Assembly: GCA_905182985.1 (NCBI GenBank)
Contig: CAJJDN010000010.1
Span: 546,224-610,223 of the forward strand
Reading direction: 5' to 3'
Source: Paramecium sonneborni
Taxonomy: Eukaryota; Ciliophora; Oligohymenophorea; Peniculida; Parameciidae
DNA: 64,000 bases
Shown: piece after piece, positions 37,547 through 48,392 of the stretch
Numbering within the stretch: position 1 is the first letter of the stretch
Layout: each line of letters begins with the position of its first letter
Translations under genes and position numbers: made by a program
Notes under the pieces: model-generated
What the model saw: only the letters and a program-made list of their open reading frames with translations
Database searches by the model: none
Told to the model about the DNA's origin: nothing

Positions 37547-38976
37547 ATGAATTAGTAAAATCTTAAATTATGCTCTGAAATAATTGATGATAAATACATA
37601 AAAATAGCTTCAAATTCTTTAAATGCAAGGGAGAAATTATTTAAATTATTGTTATCTTAACGATAAATACCTGAAGAAGGTTTTGATGATTTAACAATTG
37701 AATATTTACTAAATATATTTGCTACAATGGATACAAATAATTTTGTTAATAAAGTAGGAGTTGGAGAAAGAGAAAGTAGAATTTACTCTTCTCTTGTATA
37801 AAAAAGAAATTATTATATGGGACATGGAATAGGAAGATCAGGAGATCTTGTTGCTAGTCAACCTAAAGCTGCAGGATCATCTTTAATTGCTAAATTAACA
37901 AAGCACTTAGCTAAAGATGCACTTAAATTAAGTAATTATTAAATCAATGAATTATTAATTGTCCCTGTTGCTACAGGTATGGCTTTATCACTTTGTTTAT
38001 TAACATTAAAATCTCTAAAGCCTCAAGCAAAATATGTTTTATGGCCAAGGATTGATTAAAAAACATGTTTAAAATGCATATAAACTGCTAATCTTATTCC
38101 TATAGTTATTGATACTAAAATCTAAGATCATGTTGTTACTACTAACTTAGAAATTTTAATATAAAAAATTCATGAAATTCAACCAGATAATATTTTATGT
38201 GTATTAAGCACTACTAGTTGTTTTGCACCTAGAATCCCTGACAATATTGAAGAAATTGCTAAAATTTGTAAATAATTTTCTATCAATCATGTTGTTAATA
38301 ATGCTTATGGTATTTAATGCAACAAAATAGCTAATTCAATTAATTTAGGATTAGCATAAGGAACTGTTAATTTAATTGTTTCAAGCTTAGATAAAAACTT
38401 TATGGTTCCTGTTGGAGGAGCTTTGATATATGGTAATGATAAATAACTCATCAAATTAATTAGTGAAATATATCCTGGTAGAGCAAGTGCAGCTCCTATT
38501 TTAGATTTATTTATTACTTTTTTATCCATGGGTAAATAGGGTTATTTAAAATTATAAAAGGAAAGAGTGGAAAATTATCAATACTTTAAAGAGAAACTTT
38601 AAATAGTTACATAAAAAGTATCTGAACAAATTCTTGATACACATAAAAATAGTATTTCTATTGGTATAAGTTTAAAAAACCTTAAAATTGACATGAATAA
38701 TTTAGAGGAAAAAAATTAAGCTACAAAATTAGGAGCAATTTTATATTCAAAAAAAGTGATGGGATCAAGGGTAATTACAAATAAAAAAAATAAAGTAGTC
38801 TGTGGCATAGAATTTAAAAATTATGGAAGTAATTGTGGTATAAATTATTTATTTATCTAATTTTAGACAATTATTTCACTCCTTATATTACTGTAGCATG
38901 TGCTTTAGGAATCACGAAATAAGAAATTGATACATTTATTTAAGAATTTGAAAAAGCTTACACTTAAAATACATGA
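37547..38976 (+). CDS. SEPSECS: O-phosphoseryl-tRNA(Sec):selenocysteinyl-tRNA synthase
   Basis: PLP enzyme that converts phosphoseryl-tRNA(Sec) to selenocysteinyl-tRNA(Sec) using selenophosphate, the last step of eukaryotic Sec synthesis; 466 residues. Family motifs in order: [58 protein letters not shown] and [16 protein letters not shown]. In the last of these the PLP lysine is residue 283, essentially the same number as in the human enzyme. A 29-nt intron at 38838-38866 near the 3' end joins NC to [15 protein letters not shown]; the exonic length is exactly 467 codons. The ATG at 37547 aligns with the human N-terminus. Its presence implies a working Sec system in a genome where UGA is also the only stop codon. 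Confidence 0.96.
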
Positions 38977-39022
38977 AATAAAAAAATCACTGATCTTTTT
39001 ATTGAATAAATTTAATTTATTA

Positions 39023-40970
39023 ATGAATTATATAACATTAAGATTCAATAATTCAGAGTTTGAACATAGATATTCCTCTTAAAGAAAAAGTCTATAGTTA
39101 TAAAGCTAAACTGTTTATAGACTTTTTCTCATACTTTTAATTTTATTAGAAATTCTTGGAAATGTATTGCAAAAATTGTGGTTTGAAACAATATTAAATT
39201 TATTTGCACTTTTGATCATGTTGTTTGGCTATATCTTTAAATAATAATTGAGCAATCTAAATAATACTTTAACTTTAATAGCTATTTTAATTTACAATAT
39301 TTAACATCCAATCAAATATGGGTTTTTAAACAATACTAACGATAAATAAGTATTAGAAAGCTACTTCATTTGTTTAGTAACTTTAGCGTAAATTTATAAA
39401 ATATTTTAGAATCATCTCTTAATGGAGTTATTTAATGAAAAGCTTCATAACAATTGTAATACTCATTTTAAATATTGCATCTTTATGTTTAGTATCAGAT
39501 CATTGGAGAGAAATTTTAATATTTATTTTCTCTAGCATTATAGCAATATATAGTTATTATATTAATGAAAGGTAAACTAGAATCTCATTTATTGTAATGA
39601 ATAATAAAGGAATAATTGAGGAAAATTTATATAAATAGATTGATATTTAATCTTATATTGTCCACTATAATCTGAGGCATAATTCATTTGATTTAATCAG
39701 GTAAAATAGTATCTCCTAGATTTCTGAAAACAAATAGCATAGTTTTATTAATTTTATAAGGAGTATGAAAGTAATCTTATTTAGCTAAAAAAGAAGGAAG
39801 TCTATCATATAATCTTCATATATGCTTAATTAATCTAATAAAATTAACCTAGAATAATTTTTGTTCTATTTATTTATGAATCATGAGAAAATGTAAGAAA
39901 TAACCAAACAATGTACTACTGATAATTAAACTTATGAGATAATAGGATTAATTGGATTAGATGTACATCATATTAAAATAATTCGTACTGTAGATACTAA
40001 ACCTTGTCTAATCATTTTGATTAAGGAAAATAGAAGAGAATCATAGTATAAATCACTAAAGTATAAGCTTAAAATATCGAATAAATTATTGAATCAGGTT
40101 TAAGAAAGCATTCAATCTAGAATTAGAGTTTGTTTAATTTATATCAAATAAATTTTATAATAAGAGATACTGAAAAAATAATTATCTTAGGATTTTGATA
40201 ATTAAAAAATTGTTTTTTTTTTAAATAGTTAAATTACAAAAACATACACTGACATTAATAATATTCACGATTTTGCAAATTTGAATTCAAAATTTACTAG
40301 AATAGTACTAAATAATTTTGATTTAAAAAATTGTATATAGGAATGTATATAAATCTTAAATGTACTTTTCCCTAAAAGGGATTAAAAAAAAATTTAATTA
40401 ATATCTCATCTGATCGATAATCGAATTTATACTGATTAAAAAAAGCTTAAGTAGTTGCTTTTTAATTGCTTATTCTTTGTTTTTTAAAATACAGAATAAA
40501 TTATAATTGAACTGAAGGATGAAGTTAGTGAAGATGATTTAAATTAAAAGTTCATAAAGTTTGATATAATTTACTCTGGTTAAATTTTTACAGCTGAAAA
40601 AATTAGCAAATTACCAATTTTAAATCCTTAAAGTTTAGAAGAATTACGTCATAATAGCTATTAGTAATTAAACCTAGAAATTCCTATAGCTTTAATGATT
40701 ATAAGATAAATAGGACCTTATAAATAAATTTAATTTAAATAGAATGCAGTGTAAAAATAAAACACACTTACATTTTACTTATTTAAATCATTAGAAGACT
40801 TTCATTTGATTCCAATAATATCATTACATCCATCAGATAATTTGATAACAAATTAAAAATTCTTTATGAAATCCTAAAATGTATATAAAACAGAAAAATA
40901 TTAACATACTGAAGAACCACATTTAGAAACATTTCGTTAGATAAGTGAATAAATGATATCGAAATGTTGA
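39023..40970 (+). CDS. Membrane protein with degenerate histidine-kinase-like region
   Basis: 641 residues; one 22-nt intron at 39388-39409, exactly 642 codons after splicing. A run of hydrophobic segments occupies about residues 25-180 (LFALLIMLFGYIF, FITIVILILNIASLCLV, ILIFIFSSIIAIYSYYI), probably five or six membrane helices. The cytoplasmic part has a stretch IHDFANLNSKFTRIVLNNFD and later DQKKLKQLLFNCLFFVF, placed like the dimerisation helix and N-box of hybrid histidine kinases, which are numerous in Paramecium. The canonical phospho-accepting H-E/D motif, the second N-box Asn and the G boxes are not visible, so it is probably catalytically dead or very divergent. The function remains unassigned; the kinase relationship is by eye only. 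Confidence 0.75.
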
Positions 40971-41089
40971 TAAAATAAATTGGGAAATGTAATTAATTAA
41001 TTCTAAATATTATTCTGTATTAAAATATATAAAAATGATTACATTTTAAACATAAGCAATAAATAATTAATGGATTCATAAATTGACTT

Positions 41090-42111
41090 TCATTATTTAT
41101 GATACATTTCATTGAGATATGCATTGAGCATGGATGCACTTTGATTTCTTAATTTTAATATTTTTTTCATTTTGGTTCCCTAGCATTCAGTAATAGCATG
41201 TCCATTTTGAAAAGCCTTTTTAGTGACAGTGTCATAAGATAAGCCTCTTGAAGGTACATAGATTTCAATATTAGGTTCAGTTTTTGAATTAATATAATTA
41301 TTTTGTTGATATTTCTAAAAATCTGAATTGTAAGTTGTTTCAAAATAATTAGGAGTGATATGAGCATAAGTTTAACTATTTAAATTATAATAAGATTACT
41401 GATATTGCATTTTTTTAACATCAGAAGCTGAAAGATTGGATGTTTTTGGACGAGCTTTAGTATAATCTTTGCTATAACTGGTAACTGTCAATATTGGAAT
41501 TCCAGAATGGGTACTTACATGTTTAGGTGCATCAATCTTTCTGTTTGGGTCTTGATCTTTCCAATCAGGATACATTTTCTATAATTCTTGTTCTTTCTTA
41601 ATACTTAATATGTTGTTGTAGACAAAAATTATCTTGAAGCTGAATTCTTTTTGTATTATCGTTTGTATCTTTATTATATAGGATGTGCAGTAAATGCCTT
41701 TCTCTATTAAGTTTACATTTCTAAATATGGGGTCGAAATTGGTTTTTATTCATAATATCTCAAATTCAATTCTGGAGTATAAAAAGATGAGGATGATATT
41801 CCAAACTAATAGCTTTTCTTATAGGAAGTTTTATATCCTGATTTATAAACTAATTTTGCATTGTTTGCATAATTGCATTTGCAATTGCAACATGCACATT
41901 GGAAACAAGCACAATTTTCTTCATTAAAATATTATATACTTTAAAGATGATGAAAATAATCTTGATTCTCTCTAATTATTTGTTTTATATCAATATTCTA
42001 ATCCTCTATATTAAGTTATTTTAATAATTCTTAAACAGTTGGATTTTCTATCGTTAAAGTTTCAAGAAAATCAAAATTAACTGAAAAACACTTTTTTTCC
42101 TCTTTTGCCAT
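41090..42111 (-). CDS. SAXO-like putative axonemal/microtubule-binding protein
   Basis: 333 residues. One 20-nt intron at 41604-41623, the shortest used here, leaves exactly 334 codons. The N-terminal part carries a dense Cys cluster, CACFQCACCNCKCNY, near residue 70. It is followed by spaced Ser/Thr-Tyr repeats (YKSGYKTSYKKSY, HITPNYFETTYNSDF, PSRGLSYDTVTKKAF). A Cys motif at the N-terminus followed by such repeats is the layout of SAXO/FAM154 proteins, which stabilise microtubules in cilia and basal bodies. Here the Cys spacing differs from the textbook SAXO motif, so the assignment is tentative. No membrane segment or enzyme domain. Alternatives: a metal-binding ciliary protein of unknown family. 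Confidence 0.75.
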
Positions 42112-42408
42112 AGTTTTAGAAAGATCTTAACATTAATGATTTGCTATAGATGCACTTCTCTTCTTTTCTTCCAATCTAAAATAATAAATTTTAATACAAT
42201 TTATTCACAGACTAATAACTTTTTGTACTAATACATTGAGATATTTGCTATCTATCATATAAAAACAATTACTTACATAGCATCTTGTATTTTTTTTTTA
42301 CTATTATGACTATAATAGTTAGTTTTATTCATAAAATTTTATAATATCAATATTTATTTATAAAATAAAAAACATATATAAAAAAATAATAAAAACAAGA
42401 TTTTAATT
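42112..42408. other. AT-rich spacer
   Basis: About 300 bp between two minus-strand genes with no recognisable feature. Confidence 0.4.
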
Positions 42409-43149
42409 TCATTAAAAGAAGTGAGTATTTTTAGGTCTAAATATTTTTGGATCGAATTTAACTCTTTTCTAACTCTTTGAGGTTCTTTGAGATTATGTAT
42501 CATCATTGATTGCTTATTATTATTGTCTTAAACTGACTCCTCTTTTTAGTTAATTAGTTATAAATTGTTGTTTATTTTTCAAAATGCTTTTTTTAGTGTT
42601 AGTTTCCGAATCTCTTTATTATAATGATATTGATGACTCATCATTATTAGGAGTTTAAGCTCTCTTAGCTTTTGAATTACTACTAAGACTTCTAACATAA
42701 TTTTCTTTTTTATCTCCTTATCCTTCTGCACGCATCTTAAATTAAGAATTTTTTAAAGTTTATTTTTTTTAAATTGCTTCATCATCTCTCTACTTAGGTG
42801 GCTCTTAAAAAGATAAATTTTAATTGATTTATGGTTAAAATGTATTTGGAATTGTAGTATTTAGAGATAAATTCAAGTTAGGATTCATTTAAATAGATTA
42901 ACGATTTACACTACTACTATTAAATGTAGCTGTTTTATGAATGCTAAAATTAATGTTATTTTCTTATAAGGCTAATTCTAATTGTTCTAATGATTCATGA
43001 TATTCACCTAATTGAGAAAGTGGAGGAATCAAAATATTTTATTTATGAGGGTGTTTTCCAATATATTTTCTTTTTATAATAGTAGGAACATTGTATTCAA
43101 TTTGGGGAGCAGAGTTCCTTTACTTAATACAAGTTTATACTACTCCCAT
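42409..43149 (-). CDS. Small disordered protein with C-terminal PP1-docking-like motif
   Basis: Intronless, 246 residues (741 nt). The N-terminus is MGVVQTCIKQRNSAPQIEYN. The rest is Gln/Ser/Asn-rich and predicted disordered, with one short helical stretch (YHESLEQLELALQENN). The last 20 residues contain KRVKFDPKIFRPKN; KRVKFD fits the RVxF motif through which regulatory subunits dock on protein phosphatase 1. No homologous family was recognised. A PP1-regulator role is inference from one short motif. Confidence 0.68.
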
Positions 43150-43360
43150 TTAATAAATAAATATTTTAGGATAATTAAAAATTATTTTGTATTTCATGAT
43201 GGATGGCAATTATAATTTTTAATTAGATTTTAAGATTAAATCCAACCAAAAATTTAGACATACAATTTCTAATTTATTTTAAACTCAATAAAACGGTAAA
43301 TTACATCTATGTAAAGAAACTATACATATATATAATAAAAATATAGATTTATTTGATATA

Positions 43361-46300
43361 TCATTATGGTTTACTGGAATTATTAATCCAAACATGAATT
43401 TCGTTTATTTTTTCCTGTAATTCAATGTCACTTAAGGAGATTTCCTCAACTACATTTCCTAGAATTTCTTTCAATACTTCATCCATTGGTCTCTTGGCAT
43501 ATTAAAGAGTGTGAATGGTTGCTTTTTATTAATAAATTTTTAAGTCTTGCATATATTCTGAAGCTATGGTTGTATCTAATGGATCATCTGGTTCAGGAGT
43601 CATAAGAAGACCTAAAAATTTTATTTATAAATACCATAAATGACTTCAAAGATTTAAAGAACTCTTGTATCAGGTGTATAATTTCTACCCCAAATACTAT
43701 GACAAATTCTACCTTGAATGTTTATATTATAATGATAAATTGAAGTTAAAAATCTTAGATCAGGTGGTTGAATTGGATATTCTTAAGGAAATTTCATATA
43801 CAAAATATATACTCCAACCTAAATAAGGAGTTTATTCAGGACCAATTAAAATGATCTTCCAAAATGACACATCATGCGAACAAGGGAAAACTTTTACAAA
43901 ATGATGAGGTTTTTATTCATAAGTTATCAATTCTTTTATCACTCTTTTTAAATAAATATTTGGAGCAATTAAATTTAGTTATTAGGAATCAGAACTAATT
44001 CTTCTGACTAATTATTAAGGATTAACAGATTATTTTTTTAATTCTATAGGTAATTCGTATTCTCTAGGTTAAACATCAAATTTAATGGTTTTTGGACCTT
44101 ATTTGAAAATAGCTTCAATCTTAGAATTAGTTAAGGGTTCTTAGGGCTTTCTTATTTTAGCAGATAATATAGTTTCATACTCAAATAATTTTAAACCTTC
44201 TTAGATAGTTTTTGGGCAAAAACATTGTCCACCTGCTGCGCTTGTAATTTATTTCAATCCATCAAATTTATCATAAACAACAAAAGAGTCAAGAATTATT
44301 TAATTTTACGCAATTGATTTTGCAATAAATTCTGGACTAAATTTATTTTTATTATCTTCTCCATCACAGTGCAATGATTCTCAATAAAAAATTTGGATAT
44401 TTCTTTTTGAATTACAAAAGGGAATCAATAGCATTTTTGAGAGCCACATATAATCCTGTCATACCTTAAGGTTTAGCTTTATTAACCAAATCTTTAAATT
44501 ACATGAATAATTCTGTAGAACCACATTTCAATATATATCTATAATCAAAATATGCTAAAGATATCACATTTTTCAAATTGTAAGCCATAGTTCTATCTGC
44601 AAAAGCATTAAAAAATGCCTTAACTGCACCTAATCTAGTCAAAATTCACTTTTATAGTATTCTTTCTCCATTGATCCAGAAACGTCAATTAAAACTATCA
44701 TAGCTTCTTCTGGTTCGACAGTTATTTGAGTCACTAATTAAATTGATGAATCATCATCCTCGTCAAATAAAGAAGTATCATTTTTACTTGTAGAAATATT
44801 TGGTAGGACTTAATTATAAGCTATTTAATCAGGATTATCAGATGTTTCTAATTCAGATAATGGATCAAATAAATTAACAGGCTTTGAAACATCTTTATTC
44901 ATAGATGTGTATATTACTAATTGGTTTTGAGAATTCTTAGTTAGAACAGGAGCATTAGAATGCATTTTTAATTAAACTGAACTGTAAATCTTTAAAGTTT
45001 ATAATTGTATATCTTAATTCCTATGCCACTCTGCAGGTAATGATTTAAGATCTCTTTTATCTTTAAATTCAGTTTAAGGTAACCATATTAAATCTTCTTT
45101 TTCTAACATTTAAACAATTTTAAATTATTCTTCCAAATTTGGATTTTTAATTAATTTTCATTAAGAATATCGTTTTCCATTAGAATGAATTTCTTCGGTC
45201 TACTATTTAGCTAAGATAGTATTGTAATCAACTATTTAATAAAGTAATACATCATCTTCATTTTCATTTAAAGATAAAAAAGCTGGAGTCTTTATAGGAT
45301 TTAAAGTAGCCCAACAAGTANCGTATTCTCTAGGTTAAACATCAAATTTAATGGTTTTTGGACCTTATTTGAAAATAGCTTCAATCTTAGAATTAGTTAA
45401 GGGTTCTTAGGGCTTTCTTATTTTAGCAGATAATATAGTTTCATACTCAAATAATTTTAAACCTTCTTAGATAGTTTTTGGGCAAAAACATTGTCCACCT
45501 GCTGCGCTTGTAATTTATTTCAATCCATCAAATTTATCATAAACAACAAAAGAGTCAAGAATTATTTAATTTTACGCAATTGATTTTGCAATAAATTCTG
45601 GACTAAATTTATTTTTATTATCTTCTCCATCACAGTGCAATGATTCTCAATAAAAAATTTGGATATTTCTTTTTGAATTACAAAAGGGAATCAATAGCAT
45701 TTTTGAGAGCCACATATAATCCTGTCATACCTTAAGGTTTAGCTTTATTAACCAAATCTTTAAATTACATGAATAATTCTGTAGAACCACATTTCAATAT
45801 ATATCTATAATCAAAATATGCTAAAGATATCACATTTTTCAAATTGTAAGCCATAGTTCTATCTGCAAAAGCATTAAAAAATGCCTTAACTGCACCTAAT
45901 CTAGTCAAAATTCACTTTTATAGTATTCTTTCTCCATTGATCCAGAAACGTCAATTAAAACTATCATAGCTTCTTCTGGTTCGACAGTTATTTGAGTCAC
46001 TAATTAAATTGATGAATCATCATCCTCGTCAAATAAAGAAGTATCATTTTTACTTGTAGAAATATTTGGTAGGACTTAATTATAAGCTATTTAATCAGGA
46101 TTATCAGATGTTTCTAATTCAGATAATGGATCAAATAAATTAACAGGCTTTGAAACATCTTTATTCATAGATGTGTATATTACTAATTGGTTTTGAGAAT
46201 TCTTAGTTAGAACAGGAGCATTAGAATGCATTTTTAATTAAACTGAACTGTAAATCTTTAAAGTTTATAATTGTATATCTTAATTCCTATGCCACTCTGC

Positions 46301-48174
46301 AGGTAATGATTTAAGATCTCTTTTATCTTTAAATTCAGTTTAAGGTAACCATATTAAATCTTCTTTTTCTAACATTTAAACAATTTTAAATTATTCTTCC
46401 AAATTTGGATTTTTAATTAATTTTCATTAAGAATATCGTTTTCCATTAGAATGAATTTCTTCGGTCTACTATTTAGCTAAGATAGTATTGTAATCAACTA
46501 TTTAATAAAGTAATACATCATCTTCATTTTCATTTAAAGATAAAAAAGCTGGAGTCTTTATAGGATTTAAAGTAGCCCAACAAGTATAATCAATTTTTTT
46601 ATATTTTTCTACTAATTTAATATCAACTTAATTGAACTTAGTAGTTTGATCATATAAAAATTGAATCCATTATCTTGTATATTCAAAAATAGAACTTAAA
46701 TTAAAAGTAACAGGTATTTAAGAACTTGAGATGATCAAATAAAAAAACAATCTCAGAAATCCTTCTTCAAAAGCTATACGAGAATTTTAATTTAATCTGT
46801 ATTTATTGAACAAACAAGCTGAAGCTAAAGTAAGAGCAGCATTATTATTTGAATATTATCTAACCGCACGAGAAATTATTTTTGGATCTTGCTTTGCTAA
46901 AAGTACTAACATGTTACATCTAAATTGACGAATGCCTTCATCACTTTATTTAACAAAATGATTAAACCAAGGCATATAAAAGTTATAATTAAAACTATCA
47001 GCATGACTAACTAATTGATTTAATTTAAATGTTAGATTTAAATTTGAATTGTTTTAAATATTATAATCTTTTAAAAGCAAGCTATCTGTAAGTAATTTAC
47101 CTCCATAATTTAAAGTTTAAACATTTGTTGGAATGTTAAGTTTATGATATATTTTTTATTTTAATTGTAAAACAGATGTTGTTTCAATATCTACTTTTAT
47201 TATTTTTGGTCCTTGATGAATTATAAATATTTATTCTTTTCCTTCCTCTGGTCAATTTTTGGAAAAGATTTAACACCTGCAGAACATTTTGTAATTATTG
47301 CATAAAATACTTTATTTTGTAATTTATTTATGGTATCATTTACAGTCTTCTAATGAAGTTAATTCAAATTACTAATTATAGGTAAACCAGCAAGACTATA
47401 TAAAATAGCATGGTTTTATTATTAATCAGATAATTAAAGTTAATTACATATTTTTAAAAGATAAATTATATAATGTATCATCTAATTAACAACCCATAGT
47501 ATATAAAATAGATTAATCTTCAGCTTGTAAGAATCTTATGATTATTTCTATATCACTCATAATTAATTAATTTGAATTCCATTTTGATGTATTCAAATAG
47601 AATTATTATTTCAATTAATTCTTATCAGCCTCATCCATAAATATATTGGTTTTCTACTAATTTTTAATCAGCAATTAATTAGGTTATGAGACTACATTCT
47701 TTATTTATTGAGGAGGAGTTTATGGTTTGGTATCTTAAGGATCTTAATTTGATTAGACTGAGTAGATTGATGGAATTTACTAAGGCTAAATTCCTGTTTT
47801 TTAAGATTATTGAATACTGGCTGAAGACCTAATTTTTACTGGATCCATAACTATCAATGATAATGATTAATTAAGAACTAGATTAATTAATTCATTGTTC
47901 GAACATAAATCTACAACAATATCTTAATCACTTAGAATAAAGTTAGTTTAATCAGTTAAATGATATTAAGAAGGGTCAAAATTGTCTGGTAATATTTCCT
48001 TAATATTTTAAGGAGCAATCTATTTAAAAATTGAAACTTTACTCTGTAAAATGCTTCTAATCTTGAAACAAAAATTTATTTTAATTGATTAAATGTTTTT
48101 GATCCAGAAGCATCAAAGGCTATTTTGAACTTTACTTCTTATTAAAGATAGACATTTAAAATCAAATTATTCAT
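43361..48174 (-). CDS. VWA-domain plus ubiquitin-conjugating (E2) fusion gene, interrupted by an assembly duplication
   Basis: After collapsing the repeat (keep 45322-48174 and 43361-44055), one gene runs 5' to 3' as follows. The N-terminus is MNNLILNVYLQQEVKFKIAF, possibly PB1/ubiquitin-like, with a 23-nt intron. A Pro/Gln linker and a long middle region with SAGVKSFPKIDQR follow. Then comes a von Willebrand A domain with an intact-looking MIDAS (IVLIDVSGSMEKEYY; GMTGLYVALKNAI). The C-terminus is an E2 fold (VSFWKIILIGPEQTPY; GRICHSIWGRNYTPDT), where the Cys of RICHS is the expected catalytic residue and HYN replaces HPN. It ends VWINNSSKPQ with TGA at 43361. A 23-nt intron precedes MTPEPDDPLDT. 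The frame breaks at least three times: near SEF/AVKAFF, near ALCDGEDN and near TPY/VGVYIL. Each break could be hidden by a 20-37 nt GT...AG segment, so it may be a pseudogene. Confidence 0.65.
44056..45320. repeat. 1265-bp direct duplicate, copy 1
   Basis: Bases 44056-45320 recur at 45322-46586 with the single N at 45321 between them. The copies look identical by eye and lie inside one gene, whose VWA region would otherwise be present twice. This is an unmerged contig overlap. Confidence 0.9.
45322..46586. repeat. 1265-bp direct duplicate, copy 2
   Basis: Second copy of 44056-45320, contiguous with the 5' part of the VWA-E2 gene. Only one of the two copies should be counted. Confidence 0.9.
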
Positions 48175-48258
48175 TATCTATATTTTTTAATTAATTAAAA
48201 TATTTATAATAGTATAAAATATAAATTTGTGTTAAATTCTGAACTCAAAAATATAAAT

Positions 48259-48263
48259 AAAAA
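48259..48263 (-). terminator. RNA polymerase III terminator of tRNA-Pro
   Basis: Five T on the minus strand, three bases beyond the tRNA 3' end; the standard Pol III stop signal. Confidence 0.7.
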
Positions 48264-48266
48264 GTA

Positions 48267-48337
48267 GGGCTCGTTCGGGAATTGAACCCGACCTACTTGC
48301 ACCCAAAGCAAGCGTACTACCGATATACTAACAAGCC
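48267..48337 (-). tRNA. tRNA-Pro (anticodon UGG)
   Basis: 71-nt cloverleaf without encoded CCA and without an intron. The seven-base acceptor stem GGCTTGT pairs with ACGAGCC, including one G-U. The anticodon stem CTTGC/GCAAG closes the loop TTTGGGT, giving anticodon TGG. The T arm contains GGTTCAATTCC. It reads CCA and, by wobble, other proline codons. The first 14 bases form one arm of a perfect inverted repeat with the leader. Confidence 0.95.
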
Positions 48338-48350
48338 ACTTGTTAGTATA
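48324..48350. repeat. 12-bp perfect inverted repeat spanning the tRNA-Pro 5' end
   Basis: TATACTAACAAG at 48324-48335, a three-base loop, then CTTGTTAGTATA at 48339-48350. One arm is inside the tRNA (acceptor and D-arm side), the other is in the 5' leader, so the precursor could fold into a hairpin that competes with the cloverleaf. Confidence 0.85.
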
Positions 48351-48392
48351 ATGCTTTAAGTCAACAATTTATACCACTGATTAATAAAATAA

